Below are positions 1-10,164 of a stretch of 23,334 bases of DNA, piece after piece. A program made the translations under genes and the position numbers. The notes under the pieces are model-generated. The model searched no databases. It had not been told where the DNA came from and saw only the letters and a list, made by a program, of their open reading frames with translations. The DNA comes from UBA5614 sp034678545 (GTDB lineage Bacteria; Cloacimonadota; Cloacimonadia; Cloacimonadales; Cloacimonadaceae), in contig JAXDBS010000001.1 in assembly GCA_034678545.1 (NCBI GenBank), forward strand, positions 1 to 23,334. The letters run 5' to 3'. How positions within the stretch are numbered: position 1 is the first letter of the stretch; each line of letters begins with the position of its first letter.

Positions 1-79
1 TGCCAGCAACGGCTTCCACGGCTTCGGCGTGGACGATCTGAAAGAGCCGGATTGGAACCAGGTCTTTCCCAATCCCTGA
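1..79 (+). CDS. C-terminal end of an unidentified protein (partial)
   Basis: From base 2 an open plus-strand frame runs to a TGA at 77-79. It reads ASNGFHGFGV at the window edge and ends in WNQVFPNP. Only 25 residues are visible, so no family can be assigned. A strong hairpin starts 9 bases after the stop, which supports this being a real gene end. The rest of the gene lies outside the window. Confidence 0.5.
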   Translation, partial: ASNGFHGFGVDDLKEPDWNQVFPNP

Positions 80-87
80 TTTACCTG

Positions 88-115
88 CCGGTCAGTCCGC
101 CTTCGGTCTGACCGG
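88..115 (+). terminator. Hairpin just after the first gene's stop codon
   Basis: Arms 88-99 and 104-115 pair over 12 positions with a single T-T mismatch (CCGGTCAG outer arm, CCG inner arm) and a 4-base loop. The position 9 bases after a stop fits a transcription terminator. However, the following bases (GCGACTCCTTG) are not a clean T-run, so it may be a Rho-assisted or 3'-end-protecting hairpin. Confidence 0.4.
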
Positions 116-392
116 GCGACTCCTTGCTCCTGGCTTGCTTCCAGTCTGAGGTAGTAACTAAGTAACGGTATTTTGCACATCGTTCCTTTGTGGGGCATAA
201 CTTTTTAAGTCCGAATTTCCAAAGCTGATCCGGAAGCCTGCATGATTCCTCCAAAGCCCGCTTCCGCCGCCGGAAATTCGGACTTTCTTCCTCTCTGCCG
301 CATCCGCTTTTTTATACCCTGCAATCTGAAAAAAAGATGAATCTGGTGGTTCTGCCGGCTGAAACCGGTGCTCCATCTTTGTCGTCACCCAT
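116..392. other. Gene-free stretch with a nested inverted repeat
   Basis: I find no convincing gene here. The main feature is a 14-bp perfect inverted repeat, AAGTCCGAATTTCC at 207-220 against its complement at 272-285. Nested inside it is a second pair, CGGAAGC at 231-237 against 260-266, so 207-285 can fold as one long two-stage hairpin. The small minus-strand ORF over it has a composition set by the repeat and no start signal, so I do not call it. Confidence 0.5.
207..285. repeat. Two-stage inverted repeat (14 bp outer, 7 bp inner)
   Basis: The outer arms 207-220/272-285 are perfectly complementary over 14 bp, and the inner arms 231-237/260-266 over 7 bp. The element lies in the gene-free zone upstream of repeat copy 1. 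Its role is unknown. It could be a mobile-element remnant or a structured RNA. Confidence 0.6.
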
Positions 393-790
393 TCTGTTTA
401 TCTTCCCATCGGAGGCCTGTATCCAGTTTCACCTTTTCCCGCCTGCCACCCTTTATGGTACGGGGCTCCGCCCCATGCCCCGTATCTATCAGGATGCCGT
501 TCCCGGGTCGTAACGACAGACGCCCCCGTCTGTTGACCGAACTGTACAGACGAGGCGTCTGAACTTACTTTCCGTCTTTCCTGCCCGAGATGCAGAAACA
601 GACAGGATTGTCTGTGCCGCCAATGTCAATCCAACACCTTGTCACTTCCTTACTTTATCACTTCCTCGTTCCCACAATTCATCACTCATTTTTCCTTCCC
701 AGCTCCTGCAAGCACTACTTACCCATTACGGACCCAATACGGACTTTATCCGTAATGGGTAAGTAATGCCAGCAGGGGCGAAGCAGGGAA
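393..790 (+). repeat. Dispersed ~400-bp non-coding repeat, copy 1
   Basis: The same modular sequence occurs at 12024-12430 (inverted) and 22099-22468. Modules in order: a conserved block ending in CCACCCTTTATGGTACGGGG; three hairpins sharing a CAGAC/GTCTG stem (516-533, 547-561, 598-615); a pyrimidine-rich tract (about 640-705); and a terminal palindrome with 17-bp arms at 716-732 and 749-765 built from repeats of ACCCATTACGG. A short tail, GCAGGGGCGAAGCAGG, follows. ORFs in it change frame and length between copies, so it is not coding. It lies between two convergent genes. Confidence 0.8.
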
Positions 791-967
791 GGCAAGCGTA
801 AGATAATGTGAATAAGCCAGATGGGCAGTAGTATAAAAAAAAGGGAAAAAGGGAGTGAAATAGGGTGTGTTTCAAATACTCAATGGTGGGCGGATGCCGG
901 ATTGACCGGTCAACAGTAGTATGGCAGCCTTCGGAGCCGAGCCGGAGGGCTGCTTTATCAGGCGATA
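791..967. other. 3' flank of the DUF58 gene, no gene seen
   Basis: This AG-rich stretch between repeat copy 1 and the DUF58 stop contains an A8-G3-A5-G3 run near 837-855 and a perfect 12-bp palindrome, TTGACCGGTCAA, at 902-913. A hairpin at 924-953 lies just past the DUF58 stop. I see no gene. Confidence 0.45.
924..953 (-). terminator. Possible terminator hairpin after the DUF58 gene
   Basis: GCAGCCTTCGG (924-934) pairs with CCGGAGGGCTGC (942-953), imperfect in the middle, with a short GC-rich loop. It sits 15 bases past the DUF58 stop codon on the minus strand. It lacks a clear T-run there, so termination is only a possibility. Confidence 0.35.
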
Positions 968-1855
968 CTAACGGTTGCGGCGGCGGATGCGGACGTCGAA
1001 GAACTTCTGCAGGGCGGGGACGTAGGGCTCGTCCGTGCGCAGGGGCAGCAGGTCCACGCCGGCGCGGGCCATTCTTTTGGCAAGCTGTTCCCTTTCCATC
1101 AGGATGTGTTTTTTATACTGCTGGCGGAGTTTGCGGTTGGAGAGGTCGCAGAGGTCGGAGTCGCCGGTTTCGGGATTGACGAGGCGGAGCAGTCCGCCCG
1201 GCGGCAGGTCGAGTTCGGCGGGATCGGTCACCTGCAGTGCGATCACGTCGTGTCTGGCGGAGAGCACCTGGAGCGGCTTGATGTAGCTGTGGGCCTGAAA
1301 ATCGGAGACGAGGAAGATGATACTGCGTTTTTTGAGCAGGCGGGCCGCATAAGACAAAGCGGCGGCCAGGTCGGTCTTTTGGCCCTCCGGTTCGAGGTAG
1401 AGGATATCGCGCAGGATCTGGAGCGTATATTTGCGCCCTTTGCGGGGCGGCAGGTATTTTTCGATCCGGTCGGTGAAGAGCAGCAGGCCCACCTTGTCCT
1501 GGTTGGAAAGGGCGGAAAAGGAAAGCACGGCGGTGAGTTCGGCAATGAATTCCGCCTTGAGCTGGCCGCGGGTGCCGAAGCGTGTGGAGCCGCTCAGGTC
1601 GATGATGAAGAGGACGTTGAGCTCGCGGGTCTCGCGGAATTTCTTGATGTATGGATGTCCGAAGCGGGCGGAGACGTTCCAGTCAATGTCGCGGTAGCTG
1701 TCTCCGGGCTGGTATTCGCGCACCTCGGAAAACTCCAGCCCCTGGCCCTTGAAGAGGGCGTGGTATTCGCCGGTGAAGACCTCTTCCACCAGGTTGCGGG
1801 TCTTGATCTCGATGCGGCGGACGCGCTTCAGGATCTCAGCTGGAGAGACCGGCAT
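968..1855 (-). CDS. DUF58 domain protein (MoxR partner, vWA-like)
   Basis: This 295-residue protein matches the DUF58 family, which is usually found next to MoxR AAA+ ATPases in bacteria. The hallmark region GDSYRDIDWNVSARFG lies at residues 51-66, followed by a vWA-like strand with an intact DxSxS metal-binding motif (D86, S88, S90 in IIDLSGS). No signal peptide or membrane segment is visible, so it is probably cytosolic or peripheral. The start fits the family's usual N-terminus (PAEILKRVRRIEI). No good ribosome-binding site precedes it. It is last in the NptA-MoxR-DUF58 series but separated from moxR by 233 bp containing a REP-like hairpin. The Bat-type vWA and TPR genes that often follow in this cluster are absent. 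The precise role is unknown; the pair is generally proposed to act as a chaperone or in envelope-stress functions. Confidence 0.9.
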   Translation of the reverse strand: MPVSPAEILKRVRRIEIKTRNLVEEVFTGEYHALFKGQGLEFSEVREYQPGDSYRDIDWNVSARFGHPYIKKFRETRELNVLFIIDLSGSTRFGTRGQLKAEFIAELTAVLSFSALSNQDKVGLLLFTDRIEKYLPPRKGRKYTLQILRDILYLEPEGQKTDLAAALSYAARLLKKRSIIFLVSDFQAHSYIKPLQVLSARHDVIALQVTDPAELDLPPGGLLRLVNPETGDSDLCDLSNRKLRQQYKKHILMEREQLAKRMARAGVDLLPLRTDEPYVPALQKFFDVRIRRRNR

Positions 1856-1940
1856 AAGTTCTTAACCGCCAGATATGCAAAAAGGATTGATCCTCCGTAT
1901 ACTTTTGAGAGGGGGATCAGGATCATGCAAAACAGGCTGG

Positions 1941-1960
1941 ATTCCCGCCTGCGCGAGAAT
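1941..1960. repeat. REP-like imperfect palindrome
   Basis: ATTCCCGCCTGCGCGAGAAT is an imperfect palindrome (8-bp arms, one mismatch) of the ATTCCCGC...GCGGGAAT type found dispersed in many bacterial genomes. It lies in the 233-bp gap between moxR and the DUF58 gene. Related CATTCCTGCGCAGGCAG words occur at 22029 and 22087. It could be an mRNA-stability hairpin or a processing point between the two genes. Confidence 0.6.
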
Positions 1961-2088
1961 GACTGTCTTTAATGCATTCATGCTCAAACGGGAAAAGCCG
2001 GGGTCTTGATCCCTTGCGCCTTTTGCGCCAGCTGCGTTGGGAAGGAAAGTCTTTTGCTCCATGGCTGCAGGCCGCTCTCTGCATTGGG

Positions 2089-3075
2089 TCAAGGCACTTC
2101 GACTTCGTCAAAGATCTTGTTGACCACTTCCTCGGAGGTGAGCTGTTCCGCCTCGGCCTCATAGGAAAGGATGATACGGTGGCGCAGGACGTCTCGGCCG
2201 ATGGCCTTGATGTCGTCCGGGATGACGTAGCCGCGGTGCTCCAGGTAGGCGTGGGCCTTGGCGGCGCGGGCCAGGTAAATGGAGGCGCGTGGCGAGGCTC
2301 CGCACTCGATCAGCCCGTGCAGTCCGGAGAGCCTGGCGTAGCGCTGCGGATGGCGCGTGGCGAAGACCAGGTTGAGGATATAATCGTTGAGTTTTTCCTC
2401 CATGTGGATGTCGCGGATGACACCGCGCATGCTTTCGATCGCCTGGGGCCTGAGGATGGGCTGCACCTCGATCGCCTCGTCCCGGACCATGCGGCTGACG
2501 ATGCGGCGCTCCTCCTCAAAGCCGGGATAGGTGATGCGCAGCTTGAGCATGAAGCGGTCCACCTGCGCTTCCGGCAGGGGATAGGTCCCTTCCTGCTCCA
2601 GGGGATTTTGGGTGGCCATGACCAGGAACGGCCTGGGCAAAGCGAAGGTGGTGTCGCCGATCGTGACCTGGCGTTCCTGCATGGCTTCCAGGAGGGCGGA
2701 CTGCACCTTGCTGGGGGCGCGGTTGATCTCGTCGGCCAGAATGAAATTGGCAAAGATGGGTCCCTGTTTGGGATAGAAGGCGCTTTCCTTCTGGTTGTAG
2801 ATCATGGTGCCGGTGATGTCGGCGGGCAGCAGGTCGGGCGTGAACTGGATGCGCTTGAAGGAGGCCTGCATGGTCTGGGCGAGGGTGCTGATGATGAGTG
2901 TTTTGGCCAGGCCGGGCACGCCTTCCAGCAGGATGTGGCCATTGGAAAGCAATCCGATCAGGAGGCGGTCGATCACAGCTTCCTGCCCCACGATCACCTT
3001 GCCGATCTCTTTTTTCAGTTCGTCCAGCACCTCGCTGGTGTCCAGGACGCGCCGGTGGATTTCCTCTATCTGCAT
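2089..3075 (-). CDS. MoxR-family AAA+ ATPase
   Basis: This 328-residue ATPase has every expected MoxR motif: Walker A GVPGLAKT (residues 53-59 region), Walker B ILADEINRAP (112-121), sensor 1 in MATQNP (N157) and the GASPRAS arginine/sensor 2 region (259-265), then the C-terminal lid. MoxR proteins are thought to remodel or mature partner protein complexes using ATP, usually with DUF58/vWA partners, and a DUF58 gene lies downstream here. A GGAG ribosome-binding site stands 7 bases before the ATG. The gene starts 15 bp after the phosphate cotransporter stop, so the two are very likely cotranscribed. The client is not evident from the sequence. Confidence 0.95.
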   Translation of the reverse strand: MQIEEIHRRVLDTSEVLDELKKEIGKVIVGQEAVIDRLLIGLLSNGHILLEGVPGLAKTLIISTLAQTMQASFKRIQFTPDLLPADITGTMIYNQKESAFYPKQGPIFANFILADEINRAPSKVQSALLEAMQERQVTIGDTTFALPRPFLVMATQNPLEQEGTYPLPEAQVDRFMLKLRITYPGFEEERRIVSRMVRDEAIEVQPILRPQAIESMRGVIRDIHMEEKLNDYILNLVFATRHPQRYARLSGLHGLIECGASPRASIYLARAAKAHAYLEHRGYVIPDDIKAIGRDVLRHRIILSYEAEAEQLTSEEVVNKIFDEVEVP

Positions 3076-3090
3076 AGTCTGCTCCGTTGT

Positions 3091-4755
3091 TTACATTTTG
3101 ATCTGATTGAGCGCCTGCATGATGTTCAGGCAATTGTCGCCAATATGTTCGAGGTACTTGACCAAGTCAAGGAAAAGCAGTTCGCCGCGCACATCCTGGC
3201 CCTGCTGCATACGGGTGCGGGAGGCCTTGTTGACGGTGCGGCGCAGGTCGTTGATCTCCCGTTCCAAATCCGCAGCCCGGGCGAGTTCCTCCCCGCTGAC
3301 GCAGGCGCCGATCTTGGCCTGCATGAGTTCCAGGAAGCTGCCGGTCAGGCGGGCCAGTTTGTCCGTGTCGGCCAGGGCCTGGGGGCTGAGCTGGATGTTC
3401 TTGTCGTATTTATGCCGGATGGCCTTGGAGATGTTGTAATTGCAGTCGCCGATGTTTTCCAGTTCGTGGATGACGCGGATGTGGAAGTTGAGGTTGTTGA
3501 AATTCGCTTCGCTCAGGCTTTCAGTGGCGCATTGCTGCAGGTAGCGCGTGATCTCGACCTGCATCTGGTCCGTGAGTGCTTCCGTTTCGCTGATCTGCTC
3601 CACCAAGTTGCCCAGCTTTTTATCCGGATTGCCGAATACGTGCATGGTTTCTTTGAACATGTCGACCACGATGGCGGCCATTTTTTCGATCTCCCTGCCG
3701 GCTTCGATGATGTTGAGGTCGGCCGTGTCCTGGAGCGGAGTGGAGATGTATTGCAGCTTGTATTCCCTGACCTTGTCCCGGGAGGAGGGCTTGACCAGCC
3801 TCTGCACCAGCCAGGCGAACTGGGGCACGAACCAGATCAGGACCATCGTGTTCGCCATATTGAACAGGGTGTGGAAGACGGCGAGGTTGAGCGGGAAATT
3901 GACGCGCGCGCCAAAATCCCAGGGCACGATGATTTCCACAAAGCGGAGGAAGGGCGTGAAGACAAAGCTCATCCAAAGGACGCCGATGACGTTGAACAGC
4001 GTGTGAGCCCGGGCCGCCCTGCGGGCGTTGACGTTCGTGCCCAGGGAGGCCAGGTAGGCGGTGATGGTGGTGCCGATGTTCTCGCCCAGGCAGAGCGCGG
4101 CGGCGCTGGGCAGGTCCAGCCAGCCCTTGAAGGCCATGGCCACGGTCACGGTCATCATGGCGCTGGAGGACTGGATGATCATGGTGAGGACTGATCCCGC
4201 CGCCACATAAAACAAGTAAGACCAGATCCCGTAGGAAGAAAGATTACTCAGCCACTGCTGCGTGGCGGGATAGTTCGCCACGTCAGGGACGCAGCTTTTC
4301 AGGAAGCCGAGGCCGATGAAGAGCAGCCCGAAACCGATCAGGAAATCGCCGAAATCCCTCCGCTTTTTCTGCTTGGAGAACATGAAGGGCAAGCCGATGC
4401 CCACGATCGGGACTGCCAGGGTGGCGATATCGACCTTGAATCCCAGGTAGGAGACGATCCAGGTCGTGACCGTGGTGCCTATGTTGGCGCCCATGATGGT
4501 GCTGATGGCCTGGGTCAGGGAGAGCAGGCCGGCATTGACGAAACTGACCACCATGACCGTGGTGGCCGAGGATGACTGGATGATGCCTGTGATGATGAAA
4601 CCCGTCAGCACGCCCAGGAAGCGGTTCTGGGTCATGAAGTTGAGCGCGGACTGGAGCTTCTGGCCGGCCGATTTCTGCAGGCCGTCGCTCATTACTTTCA
4701 TGCCGTAGAGAAAAACTCCCAGCGAGCCCATGATCTTCAGGACCATCATTATCAT
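3091..4755 (-). CDS. Na+/phosphate cotransporter (NptA type) with PhoU-like tail
   Basis: This 554-residue membrane protein has two Na_Pi_cotrans repeats. Each carries the QSSSA motif (60-64 and 195-199) and a following G(A/E)NIGTT motif (89-95 and 224-230), the inverted-repeat signature of type II Na+/Pi symporters. Roughly residues 345-545 form a soluble helical PhoU-like domain, common in the bacterial versions. Predicted role: sodium-driven phosphate uptake at the inner membrane, with the PhoU-like part probably gating it. A GGAG ribosome-binding site precedes the ATG. The gene begins about 30 bp past the hppA terminator and is followed 15 bp later by moxR. Standing directly behind a pyrophosphatase, which releases phosphate, hints at linked phosphate handling; this is an inference. 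Confidence 0.92.
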   Translation of the reverse strand: MIMMVLKIMGSLGVFLYGMKVMSDGLQKSAGQKLQSALNFMTQNRFLGVLTGFIITGIIQSSSATTVMVVSFVNAGLLSLTQAISTIMGANIGTTVTTWIVSYLGFKVDIATLAVPIVGIGLPFMFSKQKKRRDFGDFLIGFGLLFIGLGFLKSCVPDVANYPATQQWLSNLSSYGIWSYLFYVAAGSVLTMIIQSSSAMMTVTVAMAFKGWLDLPSAAALCLGENIGTTITAYLASLGTNVNARRAARAHTLFNVIGVLWMSFVFTPFLRFVEIIVPWDFGARVNFPLNLAVFHTLFNMANTMVLIWFVPQFAWLVQRLVKPSSRDKVREYKLQYISTPLQDTADLNIIEAGREIEKMAAIVVDMFKETMHVFGNPDKKLGNLVEQISETEALTDQMQVEITRYLQQCATESLSEANFNNLNFHIRVIHELENIGDCNYNISKAIRHKYDKNIQLSPQALADTDKLARLTGSFLELMQAKIGACVSGEELARAADLEREINDLRRTVNKASRTRMQQGQDVRGELLFLDLVKYLEHIGDNCLNIMQALNQIKM

Positions 4756-4784
4756 ACTGTCTCCGTCAACTCTTGGCGCATTTT

Positions 4785-4817
4785 AAAGAAAAGGACTTTG
4801 GTAGGGCCAAAGTCCTT
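4785..4817 (-). terminator. Rho-independent terminator of hppA
   Basis: AAGGACTTTGG (4791-4801) is a perfect 11-bp complement of CCAAAGTCCTT (4807-4817) with a 5-base loop. On the minus strand it is followed by TTCTTT. It begins 28 bp after the hppA stop codon. It leaves only about 30 bp before the cotransporter start, so that gene's expression depends on read-through or on a promoter overlapping this hairpin. Confidence 0.85.
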
Positions 4818-4844
4818 GATACCATCAAATGCAACGCTTAAGGA

Positions 4845-7238
<2,394 letters not shown>

Positions 7239-7320
7239 AGGCAGACCTCCCTTTGGGATTATTCAGGACAAAGTTAGACTTTACCTCATCCTCTCCTTTT
7301 ATATTTTTGTCAATGCTAAT
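7239..7320 (-). promoter_or_regulatory. hppA leader with candidate -35 element
   Basis: The 82-bp gap holds the hppA Shine-Dalgarno (AGGGAGG, minus strand, about 7246-7252). It also holds a TTGACA word at 7313-7308 just past the transglutaminase stop, but no good -10 at 17 bp. A TAACTTTG at 7276-7269 matches the Bacteroidetes-type TAnnTTTG box, but the TTGACA is too far upstream to pair with it. A promoter is likely given hppA's own terminator, but its exact site is uncertain. Confidence 0.3.
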
Positions 7321-10065
7321 TTACGGCAGCCGGTCCCAGATCCCTTCATACATCTGCCAAGCGCCTGTTTCCGGATGTTTGGCCAGGGTGAGCGTGCGGC
7401 CCTGCAGGGAGGGTGTCTCCTTCACCAGCTGCTTCAGCGAGGCCAGGGGGCGGTATTCGAACCTCTCGACCATCCCGTCCTCGAAGCCGGCGAAGAGGAA
7501 CCTTTTGCCAGCTTCTTCCAGTTTGCCGGCCATCCTGATGCTGTTTTCCCGCGTGAAGCTGCCCAGGACGGCGTACACGTAGCCCAGGCTGTCGAGCTCC
7601 GCCAGTACGGGCTTCAGGAAGTCCTCCGCCGCCTGCCAGGCCTGGTTGTAATAATCCAGCCTGAGGCTGACCTTGCTGACCGGCCCGCCCGCCCAAGACA
7701 GAGGCCGTAAAAAATACACGGTGAGCGAGTCGCTGTTGCGGTAGCCGATCTGGGCGTAGAACGTCCCCGCCTGCGGGACCTTCGCCTCGAACCTGCCGCT
7801 GCCCAGGTAATTTGGCTGCTCGCCGGCGGGGAAGAACTGCCCGTCTTTCAGGAAGCAGATATTCACCTGGTCAGGCCGGAGCGCGGCGGGCTGGCCCAGT
7901 TCGTCCTTGAACTCAAAGGCCACGCTGCGGAAGGTTTCCGCCTTTCCCTTTTCAAAGCGGTAGAAGTCGTTGGCGGAGAGGTCATAATACTGCCAGGCCC
8001 CGTCCGCGTAGACGGAGATCACGTTCGGGATGCGGGTGTAGTTGGCGGGTATGCGGCTGGCGCGCAGGTAATAGCAGGCCAGGATCTTGTACTGGTACCC
8101 GGTCAGGTGTTTGCGTTCCAGGGCGAGCTCCAGCGGCAGCAGGCCGGGCACGGCCTTTTTCACGTTGATTTTGTGCTTTTTCCTGAAATGGCTGATCACC
8201 TGCCGGACAGAGGGCTCTGCGGGTTTGACCGGGCGCATTCTGTCGGGATAAAGCGAAGTCAGCGGCGGAGCTTCTGCCCGGCCCGGCGCGTCGGACCCGC
8301 ATAACTCAGCCAGCCGGCTCAGCCAGGGCAGGTTCTCGTAAAACACGGTCGGCTCGAAGAGGTTGAGCAGTTCCGCCTCGGGCAGGTCCTTCACCCCGGG
8401 ATAGGTTTGCCGGAACCAGTCGAACATCCTGTAAAGCAGATACGCGTCCGCCTGCCAGAGGTCCTTTTCGTCGTTCTTGTCCAGGACGGTCAGCCACTCG
8501 CGGAACAGCGCAGGCATCCGCCCGATCCGTTCAAACCATTCGCTTCCTGCGATCAGGTGGCAGGCCTCCAGCCAACTGATCAGGTTGAGGTTGGCCTTGC
8601 GGCAGATTTGGAAGAAAAGGCTGTCGGCCAGCAGTTCCTCCGGCAGGCCGGAGACCAGGATCTCCAGCTGGTCGGCTTCCAGGTCGCCGTCCTCGAAATC
8701 CTTTCCCCAGCAGGGCTCGAGCAGTTCCCAATAGGAGAGCGAATCGTTCCGGATAAAGGTTTGGAACACCTCCGGGCTGGTGATGCCGCGGTAGCGGTCC
8801 AGCTTGGACTGCCAGCTTTGCTTGGCGGCCCGGACCTCGTCCTTCCAGCTTTGCGGCGCGTCCCTGAAATCCGTTTTGCGGTTGGGGTATTCCATCAGCA
8901 CGGAGCGTTCCGGCAGCCGGGAGCTTTCCAGTTTCAGGGTGTAGTTAAGCTCTTTGAGGTTGTTGGAGGGGACGAACTGGAGGGCGGCCAGGCTGTCCTG
9001 CCAGGCGAGCAGGAAAAAGGCGCCGGTTCCCACCGTGACGGTTTGCTCGCCCTTGTGGTCGGCGGACAGGAAGGCCTGGGGCCGCAGCGAATAGTAATTA
9101 TACACTTCAATGGCCAGATTGCAGTTGGAGGCGGGCTCGCCTTTTTTGTTCACGGCCTTGATTTTGAGGGTGCGGGTGTTCTCCCCGGCGTAGTATCTGA
9201 TGCTGTTGATCAAGGCCCCGTGTGCGTCCCGGGCCAGGACCTCGTCATCGGGGGCGGGCAGGCTCCCGTCCGCCGTAATGATCACCATCTTGCCCGCCAG
9301 CCCTGAGAACCAGGTCTGGTCAGGCCAGTAGCCGCCGTCGGAGTCGCCGCTGTAGTGCCACCGCCCGTCCAGGAAGACCTCCACCCAGGCGTGGTTGTCG
9401 TCCTGGTGCGCCCACCAGGGCGTACTGGCGGCCCGGGCCGGGATCCCCGCCGTGCGGCAGAGGGCGGCGAACAGGATCTGTGATTCTTCGCAGCGCCCGT
9501 GGAGCGAGCCCCAGGCGATGTCCAAAGGCGACTGGTCCCGCCCGGAGGTGGGCTTGTAGACGAGCAGTTCCGTGGCCAGCAGGCAAACCTTCCTGTACAG
9601 TTCGACGGGGTCCCGGATCTCCTGCCGCAGCCGGCGCAGGCCGAGGCTGGGCCAGATGAAGGAGCCGTAATCATCCTCCTCCGTTTCAAAGACCTGCCTG
9701 TAGCCTGTGATGGGCTCGTCGCTCACGGTGATTTTGGCTACGTAGGAGAGGAAGAACTCGTCCGGTTGGGTGATCCCCTGCTCCTCCATCAGTTCCGCCA
9801 GGGATTCGTAATGCCCTTCCACGCAGGCCGGATCGGCCTCCAGCAGCCTCCCGCTTTCCTCGTAGGCCAGCAGAAAGGCCATCAGCCGGTCCGGATACTG
9901 CCGAAGCAGCCGGGTGTATTCCGTTTTGGCCGGTTTGGGCAGGTTGGCCAGGTTGGCCCGGGCCTGCCCGTACAGCTTATCATACAAAGGGTCCGCGGCC
10001 CGGGACGGCAGAGCGGCCGGGCACAACAGGGCCAGGAAAACCAGGACGAATCCGGCTTTGCGCAT
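7321..10065 (-). CDS. Large secreted transglutaminase-like protein
   Basis: This 914-residue exported protein has a Sec signal peptide (MRKAGF, hydrophobic core, cleavage near SRA-ADP at 23-24). The transglutaminase-like core at about 180-260 has an intact Cys-His-Asp set: C192 in GRCEES, H225 in NHAWVEV, D241 in YSGDSD. A carboxypeptidase-regulatory/Ig-like segment follows (about 298-380), then a mostly helical region (400-590). Residues 640-700 look like a second, degenerate transglutaminase fold: RIPANYTR and GAWQYYDLS parallel GIPARAAS and GRWHYSGDS, without the Cys and His. The C-terminal ~115 residues are unassigned. The likely role is a cell-surface protease or cross-linker; the substrate is unknown. 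A GGGAG ribosome-binding site is present. It lies between the beta-propeller gene and hppA, all on one strand. Confidence 0.85.
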   Translation of the reverse strand: MRKAGFVLVFLALLCPAALPSRAADPLYDKLYGQARANLANLPKPAKTEYTRLLRQYPDRLMAFLLAYEESGRLLEADPACVEGHYESLAELMEEQGITQPDEFFLSYVAKITVSDEPITGYRQVFETEEDDYGSFIWPSLGLRRLRQEIRDPVELYRKVCLLATELLVYKPTSGRDQSPLDIAWGSLHGRCEESQILFAALCRTAGIPARAASTPWWAHQDDNHAWVEVFLDGRWHYSGDSDGGYWPDQTWFSGLAGKMVIITADGSLPAPDDEVLARDAHGALINSIRYYAGENTRTLKIKAVNKKGEPASNCNLAIEVYNYYSLRPQAFLSADHKGEQTVTVGTGAFFLLAWQDSLAALQFVPSNNLKELNYTLKLESSRLPERSVLMEYPNRKTDFRDAPQSWKDEVRAAKQSWQSKLDRYRGITSPEVFQTFIRNDSLSYWELLEPCWGKDFEDGDLEADQLEILVSGLPEELLADSLFFQICRKANLNLISWLEACHLIAGSEWFERIGRMPALFREWLTVLDKNDEKDLWQADAYLLYRMFDWFRQTYPGVKDLPEAELLNLFEPTVFYENLPWLSRLAELCGSDAPGRAEAPPLTSLYPDRMRPVKPAEPSVRQVISHFRKKHKINVKKAVPGLLPLELALERKHLTGYQYKILACYYLRASRIPANYTRIPNVISVYADGAWQYYDLSANDFYRFEKGKAETFRSVAFEFKDELGQPAALRPDQVNICFLKDGQFFPAGEQPNYLGSGRFEAKVPQAGTFYAQIGYRNSDSLTVYFLRPLSWAGGPVSKVSLRLDYYNQAWQAAEDFLKPVLAELDSLGYVYAVLGSFTRENSIRMAGKLEEAGKRFLFAGFEDGMVERFEYRPLASLKQLVKETPSLQGRTLTLAKHPETGAWQMYEGIWDRLP

Positions 10066-10094
10066 ATCAGAGACTCCCGCTAAATTTTGATGGC

Positions 10095-10123
10095 AGCCTA
10101 TCGGAGGCCGCCGCTGCCGTCAA
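10095..10123 (-). promoter_or_regulatory. Candidate promoter of the transglutaminase gene
   Basis: On the minus strand TTGACG (10123-10118) and TAGGCT (10100-10095) are separated by 17 bp, about 30 bp upstream of the ATG at 10065. The -10 match is poor (3 of 6). A GGCAGC/GCTGCC hairpin overlaps the spacer (10092-10097/10113-10118) and could instead be the end of the upstream beta-propeller transcript. Confidence 0.25.
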
Positions 10124-10164
10124 TTAAATTCGGACAAAAGGGAATAGGGAATCTTGAAGTTTAT

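Noticed and set aside
711..770. CRISPR-like array from repeated ACCCATTACGG words
   Set aside because: The units are adjacent or inverted without spacers, and no cas genes are present. They form a palindrome, not a spacer array.
902..913. TTGACCGGTCAA palindrome as an operator
   Set aside because: It lies downstream of the DUF58 stop with no promoter or gene start nearby, and only one copy is seen.
1972..4194. Plus-strand 740-codon open frame
   Set aside because: It lies wholly antisense to the MoxR and Na+/phosphate cotransporter genes. Its His/Asp/Gly-rich composition is typical of the complement of GC-rich coding sequence, and it shows no recognisable domain.
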